Source: Prinsepia uniflora (lineage: Eukaryota; Streptophyta; Magnoliopsida; Rosales; Rosaceae). From it: a DNA stretch of 64,000 bases. Shown in pieces: positions 35,866-46,669 of the stretch. The stretch spans positions 33,652,716 through 33,716,715 of the forward strand of contig CM064874.1 of NCBI GenBank assembly GCA_032719365.1, read 5' to 3'. Both the position numbers and the translations under genes were made by a program. Under the pieces are notes generated by a model. It saw nothing but the letters and a program-made list of their open reading frames with translations, did not search any database and was not told where the DNA came from. Numbering within the stretch: the stretch's first letter is position 1; each line of letters opens with the position of its first letter.

Positions 35866-38800
35866 ACTAGGTTGCTTATTCTGTTGCCACGTCATACCTC
35901 CGAAATGTAAGCCTCGTGCGCGACCTTTTAGTGAGACCAGTATATTAGGGTATATGAGACATTTTGATAGATCTCGGAATGAAATTGACCCTGGTTTGAG
36001 GGTTGGATGTTAATCAGTGTACACTGTGAATTACTAGCTGTTAAACCCGGATTTATGTGGGTCCCATGACTGAATGAACCCAGAGACTAGAAAGGTAGCA
36101 CAATTAGGTAGATTGGACACGGAATGAAATGATTCTCAGTAAATTCCTTAAGCAAAATGTGTGTTTCAGAGTCTAGAGTGTGATGGGATATCCCTTAGGC
36201 TTTGTAAGTGGTATAAGATGTGGTTGACCAGCGGTATTTGCTAGGAGACCGGGTATGCCAAGGATGGCATGGATGATTGAGATAAGAATGGACTCAAGAT
36301 GAGTCATGATTGGACTCAAAATGAGTCAGGATTTTGGTTAGGACTCGAGATGAGTCCTGGTAATGTATTAGGGCTCGGGAGGAGCTAGAAAGGTTGACCA
36401 GGATTATGGTTTCTGATACGACCAACCCATGTGATTGCGAAATGTTTGGCACCTGGGATGCCAAGGATAATATAAAGTTAGATACTGATGGGGTATGGGT
36501 TTATGGATTAGTATTGCTTAACCCTGTATCTTGGAATTAGGGATTTTGATGGGTCGTGTCAGTTTCACTTAGTGATTAAAGGTTCTGGTAGAGACCCATA
36601 GTACACATGGATTGGGACTTAGAGACAGTCCAGTTCAGTGGGACGCCAGTTGGGTCCACTAAGAGATTAAGTGATAAGGTTAATTGCACAGTGATGCTCT
36701 TGATTGTGGGTCGTCTGGTCACATCATAAAGAAATGGTTATATAGATTGATAAAGTGATAGAGGCACTGGTAGGAGTGCAATAGAGCAGGGATTGACACC
36801 TGGATTGACTACTGATGTGACAAGGGAGGAAAGAGTTGGTTGGACCCATGATGGACCATAGAGGTATGGTCGGAGTTGGGACCATGTACCTAAGGATTGA
36901 TAAATTCTGAGCAGGAGGCTTGAGTCGCCCCTGGAGTGATGACCTAGATGTTTATTACTTGTGGTCATGACAAATGTATTTGGTAGGTCCCAGGCTATTT
37001 ACTCTTTTGAGTCTCGAAGTTATACATTTGGATGGATATGGAGATGTCTGTGATATGGAAAGATCCTCGATTTGTTAAGGTATGGAAGTCGGTGAACCGA
37101 CTGGAGTTACAGAAGTAATAGATTTGATGTTATCTATGTGGTCACCTTAGTAATTAGATTTGGTGAGATTGATGATATATAAGGGAGTAGACCCCTTGAT
37201 ATGAGGCTACCCAGGATGACTGACGATACTAGCCTAGTGGCTAAACCGAGGGTCCATTCCTAGACTTTGATTGATTTGGATGTAATCCTTGGGATGGATT
37301 GGTTAATGACTCATGATACCTCTATCGAGAATGTCGATTAGAGAGCGATATGTGGAGTCTAGGATTACTAGAAGGACTGTTTCAAGGAGACTCGATGGTG
37401 TTACTCTCTAGAATGATATTGACCCTCAGAATCGATGGATTGTTGGTAAAAGGTAATCAAATTTACTGGGCACATTTGTGGCACATGTGTGATACATGTG
37501 GGTAGTGTACGAGATGCCCAGTGAGGGCTGAGGATGTACGAATTGCTCAATAGATTTCCTAAGATTTTTACTAGGATGAGAGGTTGATTTTGTTGGAAAT
37601 TATGTTGAGTATACGAGTTGTTTCTCGGATACTTTGGTATGTGACACCTACGAAGTCATAAGGACTGAAGGTGCAAGTACAGGACTTGATAGATATTGGT
37701 TCGTTTGGCCGAGTGTCACCGTGGGGAATCTAGTGTTGTTAAAGAGGAAAGAGGAATGATGGTCCGAGCTTACATGTCGATTATTGGAAAAATTAATAAG
37801 GTAACGGTATGGGATAAGTATCCCTTATCACGAGCTAGTGATTTGTGGTTCGGTTGAAATTATATGATTCTTAAGGTTATTGAGAGGGGCCAAGGCTGCT
37901 CCAATTTGTCTCATCGGTGTGATGATGCTCAGTTATGAGTAAAAGAGGAAAAGCTAATTTTTGAATTCGATATGACTAAGGCTAGTCGATGGTGATACCT
38001 TTGGATGGGCAAATGAGCCGGTTATGTTTGTGAGTTGATGAGACAGATATTCTGGCCATAGTTGGATTGGTTATGATAACATGATGGATGATATGTTGGT
38101 GTGTCTACATCTACGGTTGGGCATGTGATGTGCGTGATGAATGTGTTGACTATCTTAAGAGAAAACTAAGTGGTTAGATAAGTGTTAGGTTTGGTCGACC
38201 AGAGTAGCCTTGTGAGATATGTGGTAGTAGTGGCCGGGGTTAGTGTGAATCCCAGGAGAAACAGATGTATTGGTCAGTGGGAAATAACTGAAGATTGTGA
38301 TAGTGGTAATGATTTGCTTGGAGATTGGTTGGATACCATCGAGGATTATAGAGGGGTTCTCTGCAATATTACCAGTTGTTATGACTAACTAGAAAGGAAG
38401 TCAGATATGTTTGAAACGGGGACCATGTACAGTATGGTTATAATTGGGGAAGTGATTCTGTTGATGTTGACCTTTCATGTGGACACATGGATGTGTCACT
38501 ATGAGATTTGTGATTTGGTGAGGTGTTTTCAGCAGCATATGGCGGGGATTGCCGATGCTAGCTAAACCCTCAGGAGTTTTACTTTCCCCCACATGGTTTG
38601 GGATCGACCATAGTGATCTATGGGTCGAATATGCAGAGGTCATACCTCTGGAAAGGAAGACCATCGGGATTGGCAATGAATGATAAACAGAAAGGCCTAT
38701 TGTGGGTGAAGTCGATGGTCGGGGTATCTTAAGATTACGACCTCATAGTCAGGTCGGGTATCTTTTCAAAACGGCTATTGAGATATCCAGTATACAAAAC

Positions 38801-39518
38801 AGAGTTAAAATGTTTGATGACGTAAGGATAGGTAAAATCCTGTTATTGATGGAATTCCAGGGGATTGGAGTAATACATGATTTTTGCTCATTTGGACTAT
38901 GGGGGTCCAGCTGTAGGATCATACTTGTTGTATGATGTGGATTAGAGTCAAGATTAAGGGCGGATATGACTTGAGACGTAGGGTGGATGATTGTATTGGA
39001 TGCTAGTGACTAGCATGAGATAGGCATTGGGAATGCTTGTGATGGACATTATACCAAAAGTGAATGATTGAATTTGGGATACAGATTGACCCTACAGAAG
39101 AGGGTAGTGTGATTTGATGAACGAGGGGACTGGATCCCCATCTTATTGGATCTTGTACGGTTATTGGCCTAGTGGCCAGGTGGCTTTTTCGTGGTGATTT
39201 AAGCCATTGTACCATGTCACAAGTGGATGGCATGTGCTTGAGATGATAATATTGACACTTGTGATTCCTGGATTGTGTGAACTCGGACGTGAGCTAGGCT
39301 ACGTATTCCGAGTAAGTATATGGTATGACTGCCCATGGGGAAAGAGTCTACTGAGAAATTTTGTCCCGATATTGACCCAGAGTTGGGGACTGGTCGTATG
39401 GTTCGCATAAGTTTGGTTCTGACTGCTATCCGATTGAACGAGAATGGTATGAGGTTTACTATGTTTCTGGTTCTAATTAATAGATTTCATCGGGAGAAAA
39501 AAATGGTCCAATTGATTG

Positions 39519-39554
39519 GAATTTCGAGGACGAAATTCTTTAAAGGGGGTAGAT
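39519..39554 (+). other. Pre-tract hairpin and polypurine tract, C
   Basis: GAATTTCG, AGGA and CGAAATTC form an 8-bp hairpin (39519-39538), followed by AAAGGGGGTAGA (39542-39553) and the 3' LTR. Confidence 0.85.
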
Positions 39555-39958
39555 TGTAACGACCCGAAAATTCAAAAAAGGAAAATTTGGAAAATTTGAA
39601 GGAAATGACGATTTTGCCCTTGGTTATAAGGGCCGAAAGTTGACTTTTTGATCGGAACACTTTTTGGACTTTTTGAAGAGACTGTTGAGTAGGTCTTGAG
39701 ACGCTGAATCAGTAGATAGGTGGCATGCGTCAATCAGAGGTCGGATGTGAAATTTGCGGGTCTGCGAAGGCGAGGGGCATTTTGGTAATTTTGAAGGTAA
39801 GGGAAAAATGTTGAATTTTGACTCAGACAGTCAAACAGACTTTGGCCATTGACTGTGACGTAGTTCGGGACGTCACGAGTCCGTACACAAGCGACACATC
39901 GAAATCGGACATCGAACGAGAAGATTATGGTCACGAGATTGAAATCCGTTAAACTTAC
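39555..39958 (+). mobile_element. C 3' LTR, first piece
   Basis: It matches the first 400 bp of the C 5' LTR, including the TGACGT pair (39855-39876), and is cut at CTTAC by element D. Confidence 0.92.
39954..39958. repeat. TSD of element D (CTTAC)
   Basis: CTTAC at 39954-39958 is repeated at 59132-59136. The intact C 5' LTR reads AAACTTACGTCCC at this point, which is the empty site. Confidence 0.94.
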
Positions 39959-41627
39959 TGTGACGACCCGTCCTCAATTAGCGGGATTAATTAAGGATTA
40001 ATGACGGATTAGCGAGACTAATCAGGGATTAGGCGAGGATTCGCGGACGTTCGGGCGAAATGACGATTTTGCCCTTAGAATGGGCGAATCGTTGACTTTT
40101 CATTCAAACGGTCAAATGGACTTTGGCCAACGACTGTGACGTAGTTTGGGACTTCACGAGTTCATAGACAGGTGGCACGATCGATTCTAACTATCAAAGA
40201 AGAAGTTATGATCTTCGGAAGTTCGAGGGCATATCGGTAATTTAGTTAAAAAGGGGTCAATAGTGGACTTTTGACCCGGGTGGTCCGATGGACGAGGGCC
40301 AAGGACCGTTACGTAGATTGAGACGATACGAATCCGTAGACAGGCGGCACTTCGAATTCGGATGTTTGACAGGGAAGTTACGGTTCACGAAAGTTCGAAG
40401 GAACTATTGCACGAATTACGAAACAGATGCTTTTGGAATTAAGTGGGGCCTAGATATTTTTCATTGGACCAATGGATGAGTGACAAGTGTCACCCATCCA
40501 CTGGCCATCAGTTTCCCTTCATGCATATCCCTTCCCATCATTCCATTAGATCATCTTCTTTGTTTTCCAACCAAACCCGATCTCACAACCCATTCCCTTA
40601 ACCTTGTCAATCGACCATGAGCCAGGGGACTTGAGAGGGAGAGACAGAGGAGGCAAATGATGGCTGAGGGGCTGTCTGGACCGCCGTGAACGGCGGTGAA
40701 GGCCAAGAACAACCCGATTGCTCAGTAAGACTCAAACCTCATTTTATTTTGATTTCAACGTTAGGGATGCTTTTGGATGATTATAGGATGATTGTTAGGT
40801 TGCTTAGGAAGAAAAAAGACTGAAAATGAGAGAGGAGGGTGGCCGAACCGGTCACGTCGGTCCAACTGGACCGGCCAAACCAGGTCAATCGGCCGGACCC
40901 GGTTCAGCTGTTGGAGAAGTTGACTGCGCAGTGGGCGCGTGAGGCCCACGCGCAGTGCATACTTGGGACGTGTGAGAGTGTATGCTCACTCTTTTGGGGA
41001 AAGTTCCAACACACGAAATCATCTATTCGATGTGACAAACATTTTGGGACTGGTTTCGTGTCAATCGGACATCGTTTCGATATAGTTCGGGACGTCCGAA
41101 GGTTTAGGTTCGCATTTGAAAATAGTTAGAAATTCCGAAAAATTATAGGGCTTTAGTGATGGGTTATATAAGTAATTAGTAACCCTCTAAATTAATTTGG
41201 ACAGGTTCGGGAACCTCGGAGGCGACGATTGGCCCGGGAGGACGTTTTTGCACGCGTATCGAGGCGCGGCTTTGGACAGTCTGTGAATGGACCTTTCTTT
41301 CGAAATTGATGCATGCATAAATGTTTTATAATGTTTTAGATCATGTTTTGTGATGCTATGAGTGCATTTGATTGTGGTAGCTAAGGCTCGACATATTTGC
41401 ACGTTTTTCGAGGTTTTCAGCTCTATGTCGTACCTTCGCATACTGCGTTTTCAATGATGATTTAATGAATGGATTTTGGATTTGGAAATATGAACTCGGG
41501 CATGAGACCCAATTGATTTATAAACTCTCAGACTTGGATTCCATTTGATTTGACGAGGAATCAAACCGAGGGTCCATTTGAGATATACGGTCGGACTAAG
41601 GGTCCCGTTGATTTATGATCGTAATAT

Positions 41628-41800
41628 CGGGCTGGAGGCCTATTTGACTGTAGTATCGGGCTTGAGGCCCTATTGGTTGTGAAATCAGACATAAGGCCCC
41701 GTTGCTTTACGGTTCGGGCTTGAGGCCCAATTAGTCGTGATATCGGGCGAAAAGCCCAGTTGATTGTAACATCGAGCTTGAGTCCCAGTCCGGTTTGTGA
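41628..41800 (+). repeat. 29-bp GGGCTTGAGGCCC minisatellite, D 5' LTR
   Basis: Five consecutive 29-bp units (41628-41772) each begin with a near-palindromic CGGGCTTGAGGCCC-type word, followed by a degenerate sixth. The 3' LTR has six units at 57851-58024, one more than the 5' LTR. Related words in B fill 32757-32970. Confidence 0.85.
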
Positions 41801-42061
41801 AATGAGAATTCGGGTATGACACCCTATTGAACTGTGGATTTAGGCCAAGGCCTGTGAAATGGATTTGAATCGGATTCGAGGAATCCTATTGAGATGAATC
41901 GGGTATGAGACCCAGTTGAGAAATGTTTTGAGAAAGAAAGAAAGTATTTGAAAATGAATATGAACCCTCCATTTGATTATATGGTCTCCTCTAGACGCCG
42001 ACCTTGAGAGTCACGATCCACAGACCAGAGTGGGTATCCCCATAGGGATCCCGTTCCAGGA

Positions 42062-42066
42062 GTCGG
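42062..42066. repeat. TSD of element E (GTCGG)
   Basis: GTCGG at 42062-42066 is repeated at 52207-52211. D's 3' LTR has GTGGGTGTTATG at the empty site, one base different. Confidence 0.93.
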
Positions 42067-43251
42067 TGTAACACCCCGGAAATTCGAGGATTTTAATATT
42101 GTAAATTAATGTTTGAATTGACGCTTTTACCCTTGGGATTTGTATGGCCAAATTGTTGACTTTTTGATTGGTGGGTCCAATGGACTTTGTCCAATGACCG
42201 TGACGTAGTTTGGGACGTCACGAGTCCATAGCCAGGTGGCACGTCCGTTTCGGACGATCAGGGAAAAAGTTATGGCTATCGGAAGTCCAGGGGCATTACC
42301 GTAATTTGGACGATTAGGCTGAAAATGTTGACTTTTCTCTTGGAAACTAATTTTCACATGACTCATGGACCGTTGGGTAGGTCTCGACGTCCTGAGTCCG
42401 TAGACAGGCGGCACGCCGAAATCGGACTTCGTACGAGGAAGTTATGGTCACGGAAGTATTTCGCATTTAACCGAACCAACCGAGAACCGGATTAAAATAA
42501 TATTTTATTAATGGGATCTGATTACTTTAATCAAATCAATCTGGACCCTTGGATGAGTGACAAGTGTCACTCATCCCCACACTCCCTAAAACAAGGATCT
42601 ATGTTGGCCATTAGATTAATTAATTGATTTCCTCTCCTCAAATCCTCACCATTGAATCTTAAATCTGATGGAATCCTAGCCCTTGATTTCATCCACTCCA
42701 TCTGTTTAAAAACCAACGGATCTCACTTCCTCACACTTACATTTTCATTCTCTCAAACCGTTTAACACGGTTAACTCTTGGAACAAACACTCCAGCACCT
42801 CACCTCTCAACCTCACACTCACGGCAACACCAGGCGGCCAACTGCCACCCCCAGACGCCGGCCACCACTCCACGGCCACCCTGCATGGCCGGTTTTCCTC
42901 CCAGACCCGAGAAGGAAACCCGAACAGCCCAAGTCACCAAACCATCCAAACCTTCACTCTGGGACTTGAACCAACGTACGGTTGGGTTCACTGTGACGGC
43001 AGGACGACCCAGAGCTGGACTGGACGACGTACGACGGCGACACGGCGGCGGTAGGTCGAAAAACCCGAGAGACCCGATTTTCTTCCCTGCTTCGAAACGA
43101 CCATTTTTGACGTTGAATTTGTTTGGTTATTGTTAGGACACATTCAGGGAACCTTGACGACCAGTTTGAACCCAGGACCATGACTGGAAAGTCGTCGACT
43201 TGCTGGAGAAGATAACCAGAACCGGCAGCCAACCTTCCAGTCGATTTTCAG

Positions 43252-44541
43252 GTAATCTCTTCGACCTATAATCTAGTTCTTCTTGCACAGAACCGTTTAG
43301 GAGGTTGTTACGAGTTCATAGGAACAAATCCCATCAGAAATGGTGGTCGGGTTGATGAGAACTGATCGGGTCGAACCGTGGGTCTGCGGTGACCCGGTTC
43401 TCTGACCCGGTTACTGTAGCTGATGACGTCATCATGCTGACGTCAGCAGTGACGTCATGATGACATCATCATGTCAGAAACTGTCAGACCAGAGACCAAT
43501 GGACTGCTGACACGTGTCCTCTGACACTGTCAGTGATGACGTCATGCTGACGTCAGCAGTACTGTAGCACAGTTGACCAGAGGGTTGACCAGGCGCGTGG
43601 AGGCGCGTGTGAACAGTGATTTTGGTGGGACCACCACCATTCTTTAGGTTTCGACGATCCGGATCCAATGGCGGTGGTTTCGGGTCGATCGGAGATCATT
43701 AAGTTGGTCAAAATGAGAGTTATTGCCTTGGAAAGAGCGTTCGGGCGGCTTTTCCGGAACTGTTTCGGTCTAGGGTTTCATGGTTAAATGTTAGGGGTTT
43801 GTATTGACCCTTACATATACTTTGGATGTGACAGGGATTGTGTAATTGTACCAGATCGAGGGTAAACGCTCGGTTTTCAACAGGACTGTACTGTGAGTGG
43901 GCCATTTTGTTAAACCCTTGCGTGCATAAATGTTTTCTGGTTTATTATACTTATTCACATGCTAAAAACAATGATGGTTTTGATGATATGGAAAATATGG
44001 TTATGGCACGTTTCACGGTATTTGGGCTTGAGACCCGTTTGATGAAACTTAATGATTGATTCGGATTTTATCTAGGTATATATATGCCTTGCATGTGGAT
44101 ATCAATAAAATGTATTTGGTACTGCACTGTATGGATCCTTCCATATTATATTGTCTCCTCCGGATGAGGTACCCCGGAGAGGTCACGGACGTCTAGAACG
44201 TCCAGCGTCTATGACGCTAAGCATCGGGGATGCTGTACCCGAACGGGGTTCGGGGATTGAACTCGGAAATTGAGACCCGAGTGGCACGCGTAGCCTTGTG
44301 ATTGTGACCTTATTGACGTCAGGGACGTCAGACATCAGGGATGTCAGGATTGGAGTGTATAGTGCAGCAACTCAAATTATACTTATGGTTTTATTTCATG
44401 CCTTATGGTTCATATTATATGACTTATGATTTTAAATACGGTTGCATGCATGTTTGGAAAATGGAGGGGTAAATTATATGTTTTACTTATCAAATGATTT
44501 TATAAACTTAAGTTTCGGTATGTTTTTGGTAACCCCTCCAG
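43252..44541 (+). other. Candidate two-intron leader in E 5' LTR
   Basis: Intron 1 runs from CAG|GTAATC to GTGACAG|G, exon 2 is 58 nt, and intron 2 runs from CT|GTGAGTGG to CCCTCCAG|G. Exon 3 would run through the primer site to gag at 44965. In the 3' LTR the partners GTGAGTGGGCC (mutated to ATGAGTGGGCC) and GGTCCACTCAC (51872-51882) would pair with one G-U wobble. In that LTR the intron 1 acceptor (ACAC) and intron 2 donor (AT) are mutated. Confidence 0.45.
43424..43555. promoter_or_regulatory. TGACGTCA/G-box cluster in E 5' LTR
   Basis: Five TGACGTCA palindromes (43424, 43438, 43450, 43537, 43548), one TGACATCA (43461) and a GACACGTGTC G-box (43509-43518) lie within 132 bp. TGACGTCA and CACGTG are core sites of plant bZIP factors. 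The 3' LTR keeps the cluster (about 50791-50955) with C-to-T losses at CpG. It lies inside candidate intron 1, so an intronic enhancer is inferred. Confidence 0.6.
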
Positions 44542-44841
44542 GTCGTGATACTGAGGTAGAGGAGGAACCTGAGGCTGAGGCATAGATCTACTTCTGCGTA
44601 CCTGAACCCCTGTTGGGTGGTGTACCCGCAGGTTTACTATAGAGTCGTGCTCGCAACTTGTAATTCTGGATTTCATCCCTTGTCTGACATTCGTTTAATT
44701 TGGTTTGATGTATGACTTTGATTTGGTTATTTATGCATTTGATGTTATGAGGTTAAAATTGGTACGAATTATTGGCTGTCAGATGGGAGCAGGGCACGTC
44801 CCCTTGTGGTCCCTGTGGGATTGGGGCGGGTCCTGTCAGCT

Positions 44842-44853
44842 TGGTATCAGAGC
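44842..44853 (+). other. Primer-binding site of E
   Basis: TGGTATCAGAGC lies three bases after the 5' LTR. It is a perfect initiator Met-tRNA type site, the same as in A. A 20-bp GGTTGTGGTCAGCACTA direct repeat follows at about 44850-44888. Confidence 0.92.
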
Positions 44854-44964
44854 ACTAGGTTGTGGTCAGCACTAGGTTGTGGTCAGCATGCTAGACTAGC
44901 GATTAGTACTTGTTACTTTTCGACTTTTAAAGAATATTGTTATCTGATCTATGCCTCTTGACAG

Positions 44965-46401
44965 TTGGTTATGCCTCCTCGGAGAATTCCTCAAACACGA
45001 ACTGACGAGGATCTGGAAAGGAAGATGGAATGCGCGAGCATTGAAAGGGCTCAACGTTTGGGAGCCACTCCTTTCTGCGGGGGAGCAAACCCCGAGGATG
45101 CTCAAGATTGGATCACCAAGTGGGAGAGGATCTTCTCGGTGATGCACTGCCTTCCAGGCGAACGAGTGACCTTGGCGGCCTTCTTACTGGAAGGAGGAGC
45201 CTACCAGTGGTGGCACGGACTTGAAATGTCTGGATGGTCGGTCCATACCACTACTTGGGAAGTTTTCCGTTCCCGATTTCTGGACCAGTACTACCCGCGG
45301 TCGTTCCGCGCGGCACGGGAGACTGAGTTCCTGCGGCTGGAGCAGGGGGATATGTCCGTTGCGGACTACGAGCAAACTTTCGGGAAACTGTCTCGGTTCG
45401 CTGCATCATTCGTGAGCACGGAGGAGGACAAATGCCAAAGGTTCGAGCTTGGACTCCGAGGGGATATCCGGGCAAGTGTGACTGCTGCTACTCATACTTC
45501 ACTGAGAGATATGGTCGACGCTACGGTGCGTGTCGAGGCCAGTCTGGCGGTACACCAGACACGACAGCCTTCGGGCGAGGGACGACGTCAGGATCGCCCA
45601 CATCGTGGGCCATCAGGCCAGAAGAAAAACAAGGGAGGGGGCTACAGGGGAGCACCCTCATCCTTCAAGGGTCGTGGCTGGTCAGGTCGACGTGGAGGCT
45701 CTCAGGGCAGAGGATCTGGATATAACTCTGGGAAGCGTTCATCTGGGAGCGGTGCTTCTGGTGGGCATTCGAACTGGCCGAGGTCTGTAACCTGTTTTTC
45801 TTGCTGGGAGGAGGGCCACTATGCCTGTGATTGCCCGCAGTTGCCCAAGAACAACGACGCTGGGGGCTCTAATGTGGTGCAGAGCACGACTTCCCACACT
45901 AATGGAGGTCGCGGTCAGGGAGGTGACCGTGGTACTGGGCGTGGCGCGCGCGGGCGCGGACGGAACGGAGGGCCGAGGGCCCAAGTGTTTGCAATGACCC
46001 AGCAGCAGGCAAGGATTGCCCCAGGCGTGGTTACAGGTACACTACATATCTTTAACCTTCTTGTACGTGTATTGATGGATGCGGGGGCTACGCATTCTTT
46101 TATTTCGAAGAGTTGTGCTGGTATGCTTGATTGTGTGGTATCAGCCTTAGATTACGAAATGGGTGTTGGCACCCCGATGGGCATCGTGTACCTTGTGAAT
46201 CAGGTGATTCGGAGGTGCCCGGTAAGAATTGAGGATGTGGATTTACCAGCAGACTTAATTATTCTGGATATCCACGACTTCGATATAATCCTAGGGATGG
46301 ATTGGCTGTCGGAGCACGGATCGCTCATCGACTGCTGTAGCAAGCAAGTGATTCTGCGGAGCCCGGGTTTGCCGGAGGTTATCTTTCAGGGGGGAACGTG
46401 A
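44965..46401 (+). CDS. gag-pro: E gag-protease open reading frame
   Basis: 478 codons. Gag builds the virus-like particle and packages RNA; the protease matures it. Residues about 35-190 carry the plant Ty3/gypsy gag pattern (DWITKWERIF, AYQWWHGL, FLDQYYP, MSVADYEQTF). Basic Gly/Arg/Ser-rich sequence follows, then a CCHC zinc knuckle with C277, C280, H285 and C290. The protease active site at residues 372-374 reads DAG instead of the usual DSG/DTG; D372 remains. DFDIILGMDWL follows near 437-447. The start at 44965 or the next ATG at 44971 is plausible. The frame ends early at 46401 because of a shift in the G6 run at 46389-46394; pol continues in the +1 frame. Confidence 0.9.
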   Translation: MVMPPRRIPQTRTDEDLERKMECASIERAQRLGATPFCGGANPEDAQDWITKWERIFSVMHCLPGERVTLAAFLLEGGAYQWWHGLEMSGWSVHTTTWEVFRSRFLDQYYPRSFRAARETEFLRLEQGDMSVADYEQTFGKLSRFAASFVSTEEDKCQRFELGLRGDIRASVTAATHTSLRDMVDATVRVEASLAVHQTRQPSGEGRRQDRPHRGPSGQKKNKGGGYRGAPSSFKGRGWSGRRGGSQGRGSGYNSGKRSSGSGASGGHSNWPRSVTCFSCWEEGHYACDCPQLPKNNDAGGSNVVQSTTSHTNGGRGQGGDRGTGRGARGRGRNGGPRAQVFAMTQQQARIAPGVVTGTLHIFNLLVRVLMDAGATHSFISKSCAGMLDCVVSALDYEMGVGTPMGIVYLVNQVIRRCPVRIEDVDLPADLIILDIHDFDIILGMDWLSEHGSLIDCCSKQVILRSPGLPEVIFQGGT

Positions 46402-46669
46402 TGCTTCGCCTCCTGAAGTGATTTCTTCACTTACTGCTACCAAACTTCTACGGAAGGGATGCCAGGGTTATCTGGCGCATGTCATGTCGGAGCAGGTTGA
46501 TACTCCGGGTATCGACGAGATACCGGTGGTATGTGAGTTTCCGGATGTATTCCCGGAAGACTTACCTGGATTGTCACCATCGCGGGAGATCGAATTTACA
46601 ATTGAACTACTCCCTGGTACCCGACCTATATCCCAGGCACCATACCGGATGGCGCCGGCTGAGTTATGA
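46396..46669 (+). pseudogene. pol: E pol, protease-RT linker segment
   Basis: In the second frame, the sequence after the shift reads the familiar stretch between protease and reverse transcriptase (LLRKGCQGYLAHV, FPDVFPEDLPGL, GTRPISQAPYRMAP). It ends at TGA 46667-46669, followed in the same frame by ELKAQLQEL. A CGA-to-TGA change of the methyl-CpG type is a likely origin of the stop. It has no independent function. Confidence 0.85.

Larger units (their letters stand above)
35851..39554 (+). pseudogene. C interior with eroded gag-pol remnants
   Basis: About 3.7 kb with no long reading frame. Short stretches still read like pol in the expected order: DLDVILGMDWL (37273-37305, end of protease); a block at about 37640-37860 resembling the start of reverse transcriptase up to SPWG and beyond; a DDMLV-like remnant of the FIDD box near 38068-38082; and a connection-region-like stretch near 38355-38400. 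Integrase similarity further on is too weak to claim. Stops and frame changes interrupt all of it. This identifies C as a decayed derivative of an autonomous Ty3/gypsy element. Confidence 0.7.
39959..42066 (+). mobile_element. D 5' LTR, first piece
   Basis: It contains the 172-bp duplication (40167/40339), a palindrome with one mismatch (40474-40499), candidate intron 1 (40725-41204), exon 2 (41205-41282, 78 nt), the intron 2 start (41283, mutated to GTGAATGG) and a 29-bp minisatellite. It is cut at GTCGG by element E. Confidence 0.9.
42067..44838 (+). mobile_element. E 5' LTR
   Basis: 2772 bp, TGTAACACCCC to GGGTCCTGTCA. It has the palindrome (42551-42576), a TTTAAAAACC possible TATA-like site about 42706-42715 upstream of a CT-rich stretch, candidate intron 1 (43252-43834), exon 2 (43835-43892), intron 2 (43893-44541) and the hairpin cluster (44187-44345). 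It lacks 13 nt present in the 3' LTR, which removes the CCACTCAC box near 44508. Confidence 0.92.

Noticed and set aside
41628..41800. CRISPR-like array of 29-bp repeats
   Set aside because: Units are directly adjacent with no unique spacers and lie inside a plant LTR.
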